From Echinococcus granulosus (taxonomy: Eukaryota > Platyhelminthes > Cestoda > Cyclophyllidea > Taeniidae): DNA of 61,033 nucleotides. The notes under the pieces are model-generated. The model saw only the letters and a program-made list of their open reading frames with translations. It was not told the origin of the DNA and did no database searches. Shown here piece after piece: positions 24,901 through 33,800 of this stretch. Positions within the stretch are counted from its first letter, which is position 1. Each line of letters starts with the position of its first letter. The stretch is from NCBI RefSeq assembly GCF_000524195.1, contig NW_020170398.1, positions 795,364-856,396 of the forward strand. Reading direction: 5' to 3'. The translations under genes and the position numbers were made by a program.

Positions 24901-27900
24901 ATAAGCCTGCCCACTAACCCCACTGGTAGACACTGAGTCAATTAGATTTTGGTGAGAAAAATAAGGGCATACATCGAGTTTGAAGAGGAGGGAAAGTGCA
25001 TGCCTTAGAGCGAGGAGAAGGGGAGAATTATCACTATGTGAAATAGCAAGTTAGCAGATATTCGGCTTCCATCCAGCAGATCAAGTCAGAGAGAGAATAG
25101 AGCATTACTGCTGCATTCATAAAACAAAGAAGTGCGCCTCGTCCTTCCGGGGAAGAAATGTCAAAAAAGTGACCACCACAGAGGATAGCAGAAGCCAGTT
25201 GGCTGTGAGCCAGATTTGATTAAGTTAGACGAAACGTGACTACTTGTGCAAAGAAGATCCAAGAAGACACTGAAAAGAATGAGAAAAAAGAGCCGCTTCG
25301 ACATTGCTGATTGTTAACTGCACATTAATTCAGCCTTGGACGAAAGGCTAAAACCATTGCTGCGTCATTATGCCTGCGAGATTATGCAAGGAGAAGGGCG
25401 CACCAGCTTGCATTTATAAGGCAAATAAAATGTCTGGTTCCCGATTGGGGAAGTAGGAGGCAAGTCATTTCACTTCATCTCAAAGTAATCTTATTCGGAC
25501 AAAAAAACGGGCTCGCTTTGAGTGAAAGGAAAAGCAAATAATTCCTTAATTCATGAGACACAAAACGGGGGAAGAGACCGACACTGACAAGGGGATTTTA
25601 CCGAACGCCTCGTATATCCAACCTTTTTACGTTGAATAGTCTTTGAAGGTGGCATGGACGCTAAATTGGAGGTAGTAGGGTATGATGTTTAACAAAAAGT
25701 TTCCGCATCCCACGTTCACAGAAATTGATGGCCTCTACTGATGCAAAAATTGCAAATGAAAAGAGAACACATGGAAAGAATAAAAACATCTAAAAGCTTT
25801 TCCCACCTCATTCCAAAGTATCAAAGTATCATCAAAGTATCCAAAGTATCAAAGTATCAGTATCAAAGTATTAGTCAGGATGACCGGCGCAGCAGTGTAC
25901 AACAACCAGAAGGGCTGAACTAGACGACACTCGCTTCCTTTTCAGCAGCATGATATGGACATCTACAGAGGATTGTATTGTATGCCATAGAATAGGCTCT
26001 CTGTGCTCACAGAGCTCATACCAGGGTTACTAGAGAGCCAACAATTCTATTTGACTTGCAGAGTTAGATTAAACGTGATCACTGTCAAAAATTTGGCATT
26101 ACTTTGCCCAGAGGTGAAATCCAATTAACAACAGCAAATAAGGCTACGAAGGGTACTCAAAACACGCCATTTTTACCACTTTAAAAATTTATTTTTTTGC
26201 ACGAGAGGAGAAGTAAAACATTGGTAAAAAACACAATTACAGTATCAACGAGAATAAATCGCCTTTGTTCAGTCATCGGATTCGACAATGACGATTACCA
26301 AGATTTAGGGCTACCAAAAGTTCAAAATATTGCTTTGTGCGACAAGAATATCTGCTTCAAGCATCAGCATTAAATCATCTTCAGTGTTTACAATGATAAT
26401 CCAAGTGTTGCAGGAGGAATAAATTTATGAGAAAAGGTAGAAAAGTTCCGTGATTATATGTATTAAACAACTTGATAAATCAAGTAATGTTCCAGATTTG
26501 GAGCAAACTTAACTGTAGAGAGTAATTAATAATAACCAAGCAACGAGAATAAGGTTTATACCCTATGAATTATTTCACTTTCAGTATTCCACACACAACA
26601 GATTCTGGTTCCAAAAATAGCATGACATACGGCTTTTTTTCACTGTGCCCGGTACCTCAGTTTAACTTAGTTCTACGCAAATTTATAAGTAATTGAATGC
26701 AAAATTAAAGGGAGGACCCAACGATATATCAGACCATAATCGCACCGCGCATTAGAGCAAAGGTAAACGACGATGACCAGAAGCTCAAATTTTCATTACC
26801 GTAGCTGTCTGACGTAAATTCTCCAAAAGAAATAAGTTAAACATTACCAGAAACCTATCAATCATTTTCGACTATCCAGAATTTGTCAATACAAACTCAT
26901 CTACGTCTACTTGCTCGAAGTCGACTTGGCAAGACAGCATGTCGTTGGGTCCTAAACCATAGAACGCTGCTTACGCAACCCTGTCAATTCTGTATTTACA
27001 ATGTACGCCCGGTGCGAATTCGATGATAAACAAAAAATTGTTCACTTGTACCAAGCCTGCTTAGCGAAACAACCAGTTCGTCCATACTTTTTAGGTTTCC
27101 AGATTTTCTCAGTTAAGCGTTATCTTAGGCATTTCTGATTGATGCACATGCATGATTACGATGAAGCAGTAATAAAGCGTTCTGATATTACTATCAAAAC
27201 AAACAAGTTTTTTTCCACCAAAAAAGACCTAGGGCAAGGTGTCACAAGCTATTCTATACTTCCTTAAGTTTAACCCCAAACGCTCCCACAAAATCAACCA
27301 CTTCAAAGCTAATCGACATTCTAGGTTCAAGTTGATGATTAATTTAGGCACTCCATCAGCAACATAAACAATATTGCCATAAACTGGACGATAAAAATTA
27401 AATCAAATGAATTAAACCGAAGTATATAATCAAAACATTTATTCTGGAGTTTTAATCATAAAATTCAGATTCACCATATATAGTCAGCCTGTCGCAAAGC
27501 TCTGTAAAAATGAAAGAACGAACTTTGCAAACTACAGACGGTTACACATCGACTTTCGGCGATGAACACAGCAACTATATTGACTAATAAGTTCAAGGGA
27601 GAAAAAGATTTAGGCAATTTTACAAAATGAAGCACAATCTAGAAAACTTTAAACGAACGACAAAGGCGTTAATAAAATCACAGCATAAGATGATGGATAA
27701 ACAGTCCAATAGAATAAACAAGTGGAAGAAATCGACGAATTCCAAAAAACAATAACAGGAACACGAACAAACCACGCCAATAAGGCACCTCCAATTCAAG
27801 ATTTACTAAGAGAGAAGTTGACGAAAAATCGGCAACCACAAAAGGCAGAGTTACTCGAGAAAGCATTAAACAAAACCACTCAGCAAAGAAATTTTCACGC

Positions 27901-28225
27901 TATTGTGATAAAACACTTCGTCAAAACTATATTCTGTTCGTTCGAAAAAGTACTATCTAGGAGGAAAAGTCACCATTCCGATGAAAGTGCGATTAAATAA
28001 TGAAATCTTAAAACTGTCCAAAAAAACCACGTAACAGGTATGAAATAAACACCAAATGAGCCATACAACGTAGAGAATTGCAAGCTGCAAATACATAGTT
28101 GTGGGGAAAAGGTGGGAATAACAATTTCAGGAAAAATGTAGGACGAGATAAGTACTCACCTCACTGGATCGCTTATCAGGAGGTGTCTCCAGTATTCGCA
28201 GAATTTCGGAGTTCTCCGAACCCAT
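5110..28225 (-). CDS. RAPGEF2: Rap guanine nucleotide exchange factor (PDZ-GEF, RAPGEF2/6 type)
   Basis: Exchange factor that loads GTP on Rap GTPases at membranes and cell junctions. Twenty exons in continuous phase give about 1745 residues: 28225-28160, 23778-23552, 19155-19080, 17630-17541, 16094-15777, 15695-15597, 15122-14979, 14800-14432, 14152-13450, 11384-11255, 10808-10700, 10409-9963, 9601-9419, 9342-9025, 8146-8003, 7411-7175, 6943-6694, 6590-5350, 5273-5207, 5129-5110. Domain order is cNMP-binding fold, acidic linker, second cNMP-binding fold, RasGEF_N, PDZ, Ras association, CDC25 catalytic domain, low-complexity tail. That order is diagnostic of RAPGEF2/RAPGEF6; which vertebrate paralogue is closer cannot be said. 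The start MGSENSEILRILETPP aligns with the vertebrate long-form N terminus. Intron 1 is about 4.4 kb and intron 2 about 4.4 kb. The last two small exons are the least certain: reading through instead ends at a TAG at 5233-5235. The vertebrate C-terminal PDZ-binding tail is not seen. Confidence 0.92.
7175..9342 (-). other. RAPGEF CDC25-type catalytic domain (exons 14-16)
   Basis: The exchange domain is spread over exons 14 to 16: FSIFRSIEAAEFVDKVFG, EAYWVPSELC, FIKIAKLCRDLRNFNTMF, HMSPVERLRQTWERLPNKY, LDPSRNFAHYRNLL and KDLTFIHLGNPS. These are the conserved blocks of Rap GEFs, including the NFN and RLR..W segments near the catalytic helical hairpin. An insertion rich in Ser, Asn, Asp and Gly follows VFGLTPP. 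All phases are 0 and the splice sites are good. Confidence 0.9.
9419..10409 (-). other. RAPGEF Ras-association domain (exons 12-13)
   Basis: Exon 12 begins with a proline/serine-rich linker containing SSSQPDLTITG, a motif shared with vertebrate RAPGEF2, then the first half of the RA domain (MSVIRVW, KDQVSKLVPLHPRTIARTAV). Exon 13 supplies VTVDEGPIMKQSRIAD, LANRIALNSRYYLKPN and the start of the catalytic module. RA domains of this family bind GTP-loaded Rap or Ras and target the protein to membranes. Confidence 0.85.
11137..11158. repeat. CA microsatellite
   Basis: About eleven perfect CA units in RAPGEF intron 10. Seen directly; likely length-variable between individuals. Confidence 0.95.
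12283..12382. other. assembly gap of 100 N
   Basis: Exactly 100 unknown bases in RAPGEF intron 9 (13449-11385). A round number suggests a scaffold gap of unknown true size. No exon phase is disturbed across it: exon 9 ends phase 1 and exon 10 opens with two bases that complete the codon. Confidence 0.98.
12449..12462 (+). repeat. G14 homopolymer
   Basis: A run of 14 G lies 66 bases after the assembly gap. It may explain why sequencing or assembly failed nearby and is intronic. Confidence 0.9.
13450..14152 (-). other. RAPGEF RasGEF_N (REM) and PDZ domains (exon 9)
   Basis: One 703-base exon encodes the REM helices (GTPEKLIDHL, YPEDLLLTYRTFL, VVLWVHNHPADF, RPAMLHFLETF) and then the PDZ domain. 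In the PDZ part the carboxylate-binding loop region is GGQGEFGIFV, followed by a glycine-rich insertion and ADQLLALQQMSVEGLSLAQ. The donor at 13450 (C|GTGAGT) joins exon 10 at 11384 to give NPSQFYELMSNV, which agrees with the vertebrate sequence. The intron between them contains the assembly gap. Confidence 0.85.
14432..15695 (-). other. RAPGEF second cyclic-nucleotide-binding-like domain (exons 6-8)
   Basis: Exons 6, 7 and 8 encode SLRDSFWDALLKEP, the helix before the fold, then AFSNLSEGTRTALC and TWSVILNGTVEV, then DPDGTIRELTSGDAFGVRL and TEDCQFVCVAQADYFRIM. This is the central cNMP-like domain of PDZ-GEF proteins, which in the family does not bind cAMP well; here the GDAFGV turn replaces the usual FGE..AL cassette. 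A proline/alanine-rich insertion (about 25 residues) precedes the last strand SRVVIK. Confidence 0.85.
16680..17411 (-). repeat. decayed coding-like repeat, left copy of an inverted pair
   Basis: This stretch in RAPGEF intron 4 matches 21500-22090 in reverse orientation, for example 17126-17240 against 21665-21560 and 16690-16725 against 22085-22040. On the minus strand it holds an 87-codon open stretch (17411-17151) bounded by an AG acceptor and a GTAAGC donor, with two CxxC pairs (RCGLC and SCTRC) about 48 residues apart. A second open frame, shifted by one base, follows (LATRLKYGRVIGTTGMDG). I do not recognise the protein; the first part faintly recalls the zinc site of cytochrome c oxidase subunit 5B but the rest does not fit. 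Either a duplicated gene fragment or part of a transposon. Confidence 0.5.
17151..17411 (-). other. possible cassette exon or exon-like relic
   Basis: 261 bases open in one frame, flanked on the minus strand by TTAG and GTAAGC. It lies between RAPGEF exons 4 and 5, which both have phase 0 boundaries, so inclusion would add 87 codons without a frameshift. Because the same sequence occurs inverted at 21.5-22.1 kb, a repeat-derived exon or plain coincidence are both possible. Confidence 0.25.
18683..18912 (+). repeat. dispersed repeat, copy 1 of a direct pair
   Basis: Shares ordered blocks with 23184-23390: GTGGTGGTTACCA, then GTGAACACA followed by CACTCTCA and CATTTGCAAT, then a GGACA block and GACAAATC with GAAATCACTTT. 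Both copies lie in RAPGEF introns in the same orientation. No intact open frame is shared, so the nature of the element is unknown. Confidence 0.55.
18961..18972 (+). repeat. C12 homopolymer
   Basis: Twelve consecutive C in RAPGEF intron 3, just after the direct-repeat copy. Seen directly, no function assigned. Confidence 0.9.
19769..19936 (+). repeat. 5' LTR of the TRIM-like element
   Basis: Begins TGACTGTTTAACGCTCGG and ends just before the primer-binding-like TTGGTGGCAGCGG. It lacks a few bases of the consensus seen in the other copies (the GAAGGGACCACTTAGG block is shortened). Confidence 0.6.
20636..20812 (+). repeat. 3' LTR of the TRIM-like element
   Basis: Begins near GGTTATTAACTCTCCG and ends GGGGGCGCTACA. 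Alignable by eye with the 5' LTR and with copies at 52415, 56279, 57001 (minus) and 60566. Confidence 0.6.
21500..22090 (+). repeat. decayed coding-like repeat, right copy of the inverted pair
   Basis: Reverse-complement relative of 16680-17411. Here the plus strand reads EDLKFWLELAIRLRYGKVASADV without the frame shift seen in the left copy, which supports a once continuous reading frame. Other parts have small deletions, including the second CxxC region, and stops. Non-functional as it stands. Confidence 0.5.
22150..22700 (+). repeat. degenerate tandem duplication
   Basis: Blocks in 22190-22440 recur in 22540-22690: CTCCACCAACAC, then CAGCACAGACGCCAAAACTT against AAGCACAGAAGCCAAAACCT, then ATTGATGAACAGAAGGA against ATTGATGGATGGAGAAA. 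The spacing is about 235-320 bases, so this looks like an old tandem copy. No gene is recognised. Confidence 0.4.
23184..23390 (+). repeat. dispersed repeat, copy 2 of the direct pair
   Basis: Related to 18683-18912 (see there). This copy reads GTGGTGGTTACCAGCACA, GTGAACACAAAATCACTCTCA, CATTTGCAATACGGAG and ends near AGAAACCACTTTTGTG. It ends about 160 bases before RAPGEF exon 2. Confidence 0.55.
23779..28159 (-). other. RAPGEF intron 1
   Basis: A 4.4 kb AT-rich intron between the start exon and exon 2. It contains the CAAAGTAT tandem repeat near 25.8 kb and a near-perfect small palindrome CTCTGTGCTCACAGAG at about 26000. The open frames in it are short and look random. I see no RNA gene. 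Confidence 0.7.
25812..25872 (+). repeat. short tandem repeat of CAAAGTATC
   Basis: Six imperfect copies of an 8-10 base unit (CAAAGTATC, with CA and AT spacers) in about 60 bases. Intronic. Seen directly. Confidence 0.85.
28160..28225 (-). other. RAPGEF start exon
   Basis: Contains the predicted ATG (28225-28223) and 22 codons ending RRSSE-like KRSSE before a GTGAGT donor. The start was chosen because the peptide MGSENSEILRILETPPDK aligns with the vertebrate N terminus and joins in phase to ELIRVHDF. Upstream untranslated exons or the promoter cannot be located. Confidence 0.75.
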
Positions 28226-29868
28226 TAATACAAAGATCGCCTTTTTCAAAAATGCTATGGAGAATTGAGGAATGTCCGTCCAGACATGTGAACGCCCCCC
28301 GCTTCACCAATGAAATACACTTGCATGCCGCGCTTACTTTGGCTGCAGAATAGAACAACAGGGAAGCCATATTATCTGCCACGTTAAAAATCAAAGTTTG
28401 AGGTTACCTTTTGATTAATTAAATTTCTCATTTATTTCTGCTGCTTTAGCTGATGACAATAAACTGGTCTTGAGCCGGATTTTAGTTGAAGGCTATAAAG
28501 GATATTTCACCAAATTTTCAGTCTTTATAATTACTGAGATAAAGGTCCGCAATAGCACTCTACTTGTAAATCTGTTAGTGGCTGCAGCCCTGTCACAGAC
28601 TTACATTAGCTGACAGCTGGTCTAATTTTATTTGCTACCTTTTATTCCACATTTTTACAATTTGCATTTTACATGTATTCGTGTACAAATTTCCGTGACT
28701 AAAGCTTATTGTCAACACTGCGGTGCTTCAGAAGATTTTGGATATCTTTGCTTACCTGTGAAGCTTTTTATAGCTGCCCCTTTGCCCACTTGGTGTTCCG
28801 CCTTTTCACTTAGACTTAAAACCAACCACTCATACAAAATAACGATTTGTTTTCTTACAAATACAGCTACTTTTATTTTATTCACGCCTGTGTTGACAAC
28901 TTTGTGCCAGAATTAGCGGCAAGAGAGCGCTAATGCCATAACCTCCTCAGCTTGACGCGCCCAATTAAAACACTGTCCACCCTCCCAGGCAGGTTGTGAG
29001 CTGCGAAGCCGCGTCGGAATGTCCGTAATAATTGTGGGCGGGGTTGTTAATAAGCACGTCCCAAACGTCCCGCTGACAGATGTCCAGTTTATCAGATGGT
29101 ATTTTTGGAAAAAAGATAAAACACGTTGTACTTTCTCATGCATGAGCTTATTGGCTGATGTACCCAGAAATCGGTAGCGGTAATTAATGCAACTAGCCTT
29201 ACTTTCTCAAATAAATGAAATGGGTGGTTTTTTCTAACCGCACTTGTTGGCAATTAGTGCTTTAGCAATTCGAGATGCTTTCTGCCCTCTTGGTGCGATT
29301 TTTCATGGAAAAGTAGTGCTTTGATGTATGGTTCTGTCAAATCACATTTGCACTTCTTGCCAGGAGGAAAGATGAAATGAGAAAAGGGGGCGTTTTCACG
29401 CTTGAGTCCTCACCGTGGATAACTGGATGGTGCAATTTCACGCCTGTGGCTGCTCTGAGTTAAATCATTATCCACGGCAAATTACTTAACAATAGCTATG
29501 CAAATGGTTATCGTAACTACGTCCTAACGCTTGCAAGAAGTGGGCCTGTGGAAGGCGATGGCGTTAATCAGTTGAACCTCACCTGATTCACGGTCATCTG
29601 ATATGATTTCCCTGTGCACGCGAATGTTTTCATACTTCCCAATGTTTAACGGGTGACTTTTCTAGTTGTATAACTCAACTTCCTACTAGGTACCATCTTC
29701 AGACTCCTCCTGAAGTTCATAGTCGCCATAAATTCGGCCTTTTCAAACGTGCATGAGCTTTTTCAAGACTGACATGCTAGTTTAAATATACTGTTAAGTA
29801 AATGTACACCCCCTAAGGCAAAACCGTGCCACTCACGTGGGTTCAGAAGCCGCTCTTCGAATGCAGCT

Positions 29869-29883
29869 AAAAAAAAAAAAAAA
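29869..29883 (+). repeat. A15 homopolymer
   Basis: Fifteen A just upstream of the GC-rich island and its AG acceptor-like site. It could be the decayed tail of a retrocopy or chance. Confidence 0.9.
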
Positions 29884-29910
29884 CTTGCATTGGTTGCACT
29901 GCTTCATTAG

Positions 29911-30236
29911 CCAACCCCGTACCGCACCTGCGGATCACAGTTGACACCGAGACAGCTCGCCGCGTCGCCAACAAGGTGCGCCAACCCACCCCCGGTCGAT
30001 ACAACCCAACCTCGCCAACGAATTTCGCAGCCTCCATACCCTACAGCCCGGCCTCGTCCCTAAATTGTACGGGCTCAGACTTCCACCCCGAATCCCGACA
30101 TCGCACGTTTCACCTCGTTCGCAATCCGCCGTTTGGCAGACGTCCACGCGTTTCACCAGAATGCCTGCGACGGCGGCACCACCAGCGCGAAAGTACCCCT
30201 CCCTCGCTTCCCCAAGTTGGCAGAAGTAAAAAGTGA
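29911..30236 (+). other. exon-like open stretch, product unknown
   Basis: After a TTCATTAG acceptor-like site, a 107-codon frame (29913-30236) reads LRITVDTETARRVANKVRQP then a Pro/Ser/Arg-rich sequence to a TGA. GC content is well above the surroundings. I recognise no domain, and no matching upstream exon was found. The minus strand has an overlapping 115-codon open frame, so composition alone may explain both. Confidence 0.25.
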
Positions 30237-30613
30237 CACAAATATTGAAACCCTCTTGCAAATTCACCGTTCTTATGCACACAGCACAATGGCAATTACA
30301 GTAGTAGCAGCAGCCCTAGTGATAGTTGCAATACTGGTAGTAATCGTTCGTAGTAATAAGGATAGCAATACATAGTAACAATGGCACGCACAGGCACGCA
30401 ATAAACTCCAAAACTCACACGCGTGTTTGTGCATGTGTGCGTGCGTGTGCATGACATACAACGACCATCAGAGATAAAAAAGAGGTAAAGTGAGAGAGGG
30501 CAGCGTCTCGGGGACGGAGAACCACCCTTGCACACTCAAAGGGGAAGCGGAAGAAAGCGGGATGGTGACTGGGGTCAGAAAGGGGATAGGAGAGGCGAGA
30601 CTTCGTCACCCAA

Positions 30614-30881
30614 TCAACTCAGTGTAGCTGCAGCAGGAGCGACGGTCTTCGTCTCGGCAACTGGTTGGGGAGAGGGTGTGGGAGCAGCTGATGTCGCCGC
30701 GCCTCCCTGAGCTTGCGTCATTGATGACGCGGAAGGCATTTGGTTGGATGGTTGGCTTCCACCACCGGCGGTGACAGCACTGCTGCTGTTGTTGCTATTG
30801 CTACTATTGCCACCACCGCTGATGCTGCTTTGTGGGGGTGTGAAGTTGGAGATACAGCTGCGCGCTACGACGGTGACGATG
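30614..30881 (-). other. CNOT1 terminal exon
   Basis: The preceding exon ends ELFCA-phase (TTT CA|GTAGGG at 31155). Joining to C|ATC at 30881 gives IELFHIVTVVARSCISNF, close to the vertebrate KLFQSVAQCCMG. The exon then becomes Ser/Asn/Gly/Ala/Pro-rich, ends AAATLS and stops at TGA 30616-30614. If this splice is not used, the protein ends at a TAG at 31153-31151, directly after ELFQ. Confidence 0.6.
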
Positions 30882-33800
30882 CTTCGGTTCGCAAAAAAAA
30901 GCACGGAAGGAAAGAGAATTAAACGCGGTTATTACCACCCTCGGACAGTCACTACCTCTGGAAATAGCCACAGAACCTGAACAGGTTAGCGGGGTATAAC
31001 CATGGCGCGACCTCGGGTGAGGTCCACAATTAGAGCACAGATTACTAGATTCTATCGCTTGCGCTTGCGACGCACACCGAAGAAGACACCGCCCCTCACT
31101 TTCTTTCACATTTATCTAGAAACATGTGCAAGTTCTTTACTCCTCTTTCCCTACTGAAACAGCTCGATAGCCTCTTCCACCGCCTTCTCCTCCAATTCGA
31201 TAAGAGAGTTTGCAACTGGCTTGAGAAAACTGAAAGAAAACGGGACCGAGAAGGGAATAAACTCAGGCAAGCCAAAGGAGTAAAGTAAAGGCAGGTTGTG
31301 GATACAAGTGAGAAGATAACTTACTCCTCCATGTCCTTGTGACAGCGTGCAAACTCATGGTCCCAGTAGTGGTAGATGGGATTCCGTAACAACTCCGCGG
31401 AGGTCATCAACAGACCCCAGGGATGTGGACGGTTCACAATCAAACGCTCCATCAACACACGACTAATCTGCTCTTTCACCTTTTGCATCGGCAACTCAGC
31501 AAAGAGATAAAGGAGGCTGTAGGAGAAGTAGTAGGTGTGCGAATTGAGATAGCGCAATTGATTAGCCATGCAATTGAGCAAGAGGTAGCATCCCTCATCG
31601 TCTAGATTCACAATCAAAGCTTGGAGAATCTCCATCTGCGGTGTGTTTGCCACCGAGTTCACATTCAGCGGCGTTCCAGAGTCACGGAGGCTCCGGACCG
31701 CAGTGATACAGAGATAAAGCACCAAATCGGTCATCAATTCCGCGCTGTAGTGCATGTTATTGGCGACGCCGTACGTGGAGAGCATCTGTGAGCCCAAGGC
31801 GGCCCAGAAGGCCGCCATGTTTGCCTGCTGAGCAGCTCCCACGAGCACAGCGTGCTGTTGTGCAGCTGCAGCCGCAGCTTTCGCTGCTGCAGCTTTCTTC
31901 GCCTTTTTGCCCTGCGGGGGCGGTGGGGGTGGAGCCACCTCCTGTGAACACGCATCTCCGCCCTCAGAATGTTCCACGTTTAGCGCCGAGGTGAGGAGGT
32001 GTGAAGGAGAAATGAGAAGTGCAGCCACCGAATCGACCCGCTGCAGCATTAAGCTGAGTTCGGAGAGGAGCTTAGTGGGTACTCGAGAGGAGAGATAGGA
32101 GTCGATTTCTGACCGGAGAACGGGTGGTAGACGATTTCCCGCCTCCATAGTGTAGCCGATGGGATCTTCCAACTGAGACAGTTGATTAACCGGAGGAGCG
32201 TTGAGAGGATCAGTCGGGGAGACGCCGCGTCTGGGCTCACTGGAGAGGATGAGATTACGCAATTGAATGGCGGAGGACGAGATGATGTTGCAGAAGAAGA
32301 GGCAGTAGTCAGATATGAAGTCGGGGAAGTCGTGGAAAAGCACGAGGCAAAGGCGGAAGGTGGCGATGAAGAGTGACGTGACGTGCTTGAGTGCAATAGC
32401 ATTCTGCAGATAGAAGGCCAAGTAAGTGAGCATATCAGCCAGCAACTGGGCGTAGACAGCACGGTAGGCAGCACGCAGCTGAGGGGACACTGACGCTCCC
32501 AGGGTGTGCGACACGAAATACCGATGTCCTATCACTTCGAGAAAGGCGAGTGTGAACTTGGCCACCCGTGTTGGACGTAGCATGTGAAAAAGTTTGCCAA
32601 ACGCGATGGGAATGTACTCGTGTAAGGTCAGGCTTTTTGATTGAGTCTCGCCTGTCTCGCCCGTCGAGGTGGCTGTGGTGGAATTAGCAGGTCGCGGAGG
32701 AGTGGGAGCGTTGTTGCATAGGTCCATGAATAACATCACGAGGATGCGTTCAAAGGGCATAGGGTGGAAGAGTTCAGGGCGAACTTCGTGACTCTGCATA
32801 AGGGTGCCGCCAATGATACCCAACACCCGACTCAATAGGGCTATTTTGGGATTATTCCTTTCCGTCCCATTCTCCACTGGACTTTCAGGCCAGTTAACCA
32901 CGTAACTGATGAGACGAGCGTAGGCGTCCAACTCAATGTAGACATTGTTGTTCCGCGTGTTGTTGACCAAGTTGGTGGAAGCCTGTTCTGCCTGCTTGAG
33001 GTTGTTTAACGTCCTTTCAACCACGTAGATGGTAGCCAGCCGGAAGAAGCGAGTGAGGCTCTCGTCAGAGGAGAGGAAACCCATCCCGATGAGGTTGTTA
33101 ATGGCCTGTTCAGCCGGTGACCCAGCCTCTGCTTGTTCCTGCGGATTGCGGTAAAATTCCACCCACCAACGGAAGTAATTCTCCGTCTTCGCCTTCATCT
33201 GCTGGGTGTCGTCGAATTCACGGGCGCGCGAACAACCGACGAAAAGGGCTGCGCACTCCACAGAATCGTTACCGTAAAAGAGGCTTAAGGGCTCGGTGTC
33301 AAAGAGACCCCAATCCATGAGGGCTCGAACACGAGCGCAGGACAGCCGGAGACGCAAGTTAAAGTCACCGGGTGCAACGAGAGTAGCCCGCTGCTGGGCT
33401 TGAAGGGCTCGAATTGTGAGCCAAAGGTCGTACTCGTTCAAAACGGTGAACTCACGTTTGCTGGTGACCGCATAAACGTTCCCAAGAGACGAGGCAATGG
33501 TTCGTGTGCTATTACTGGCTAGCTGACTGGTAATTGCAGCATTAGCACTATCAACGGGGATGGAGACAGACGGAGACCCCATGAAAATAGGCAGCACAAA
33601 GTGGTCCAGCAGGTTGAGCACGAAGGTGGTCGCCATCATGTGACCAGAAGCAATCTTACCCGCTAGGTAAGCGTCGATCTGCGTGAGGTAGAGAACATGG
33701 ACTTTCAGAAGCTCTGCGAAAGCCTCCCAGTTCCACTTGCTACTGCTAACATTAAGCCCTATTGAATTGTTGGAATCGCCTCCTGTTGACACCCGAGTGC

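Larger units (their letters stand above)
19080..28225 (-). other. RAPGEF N-terminal cyclic-nucleotide-binding-like domain (exons 1-3)
   Basis: Exons 1 to 3 encode the first cNMP-binding fold. Visible anchors are ELIRVHDFLGSIEGL, the strand AWFILLSGCVLIDHSMFLPR and, after the splice from 23552 to 19155, CFGTRLNGSQ and DCFVLEDSDLVA. The match to the long form of vertebrate RAPGEF2 continues across all three junctions, including the split serine/cysteine codon before FGTR. The phosphate-binding cassette of true cAMP sensors (FGE..L...R.A) is not recognisable, as is usual in PDZ-GEFs, so cAMP binding is not expected. Confidence 0.85.
28226..30613. other. spacer between RAPGEF 5' end and CNOT1 3' end
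   Basis: About 2.4 kb between two genes on the same strand. It should contain the RAPGEF promoter and the CNOT1 3' untranslated region. Two GC-richer islands stand out (about 28920-29060 and 29911-30236) in AT-rich surroundings; the second has an open plus-strand frame described separately. A run of 15 A lies at 29869-29883. No clear TATA box or poly(A) signal was identified. Confidence 0.5.
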
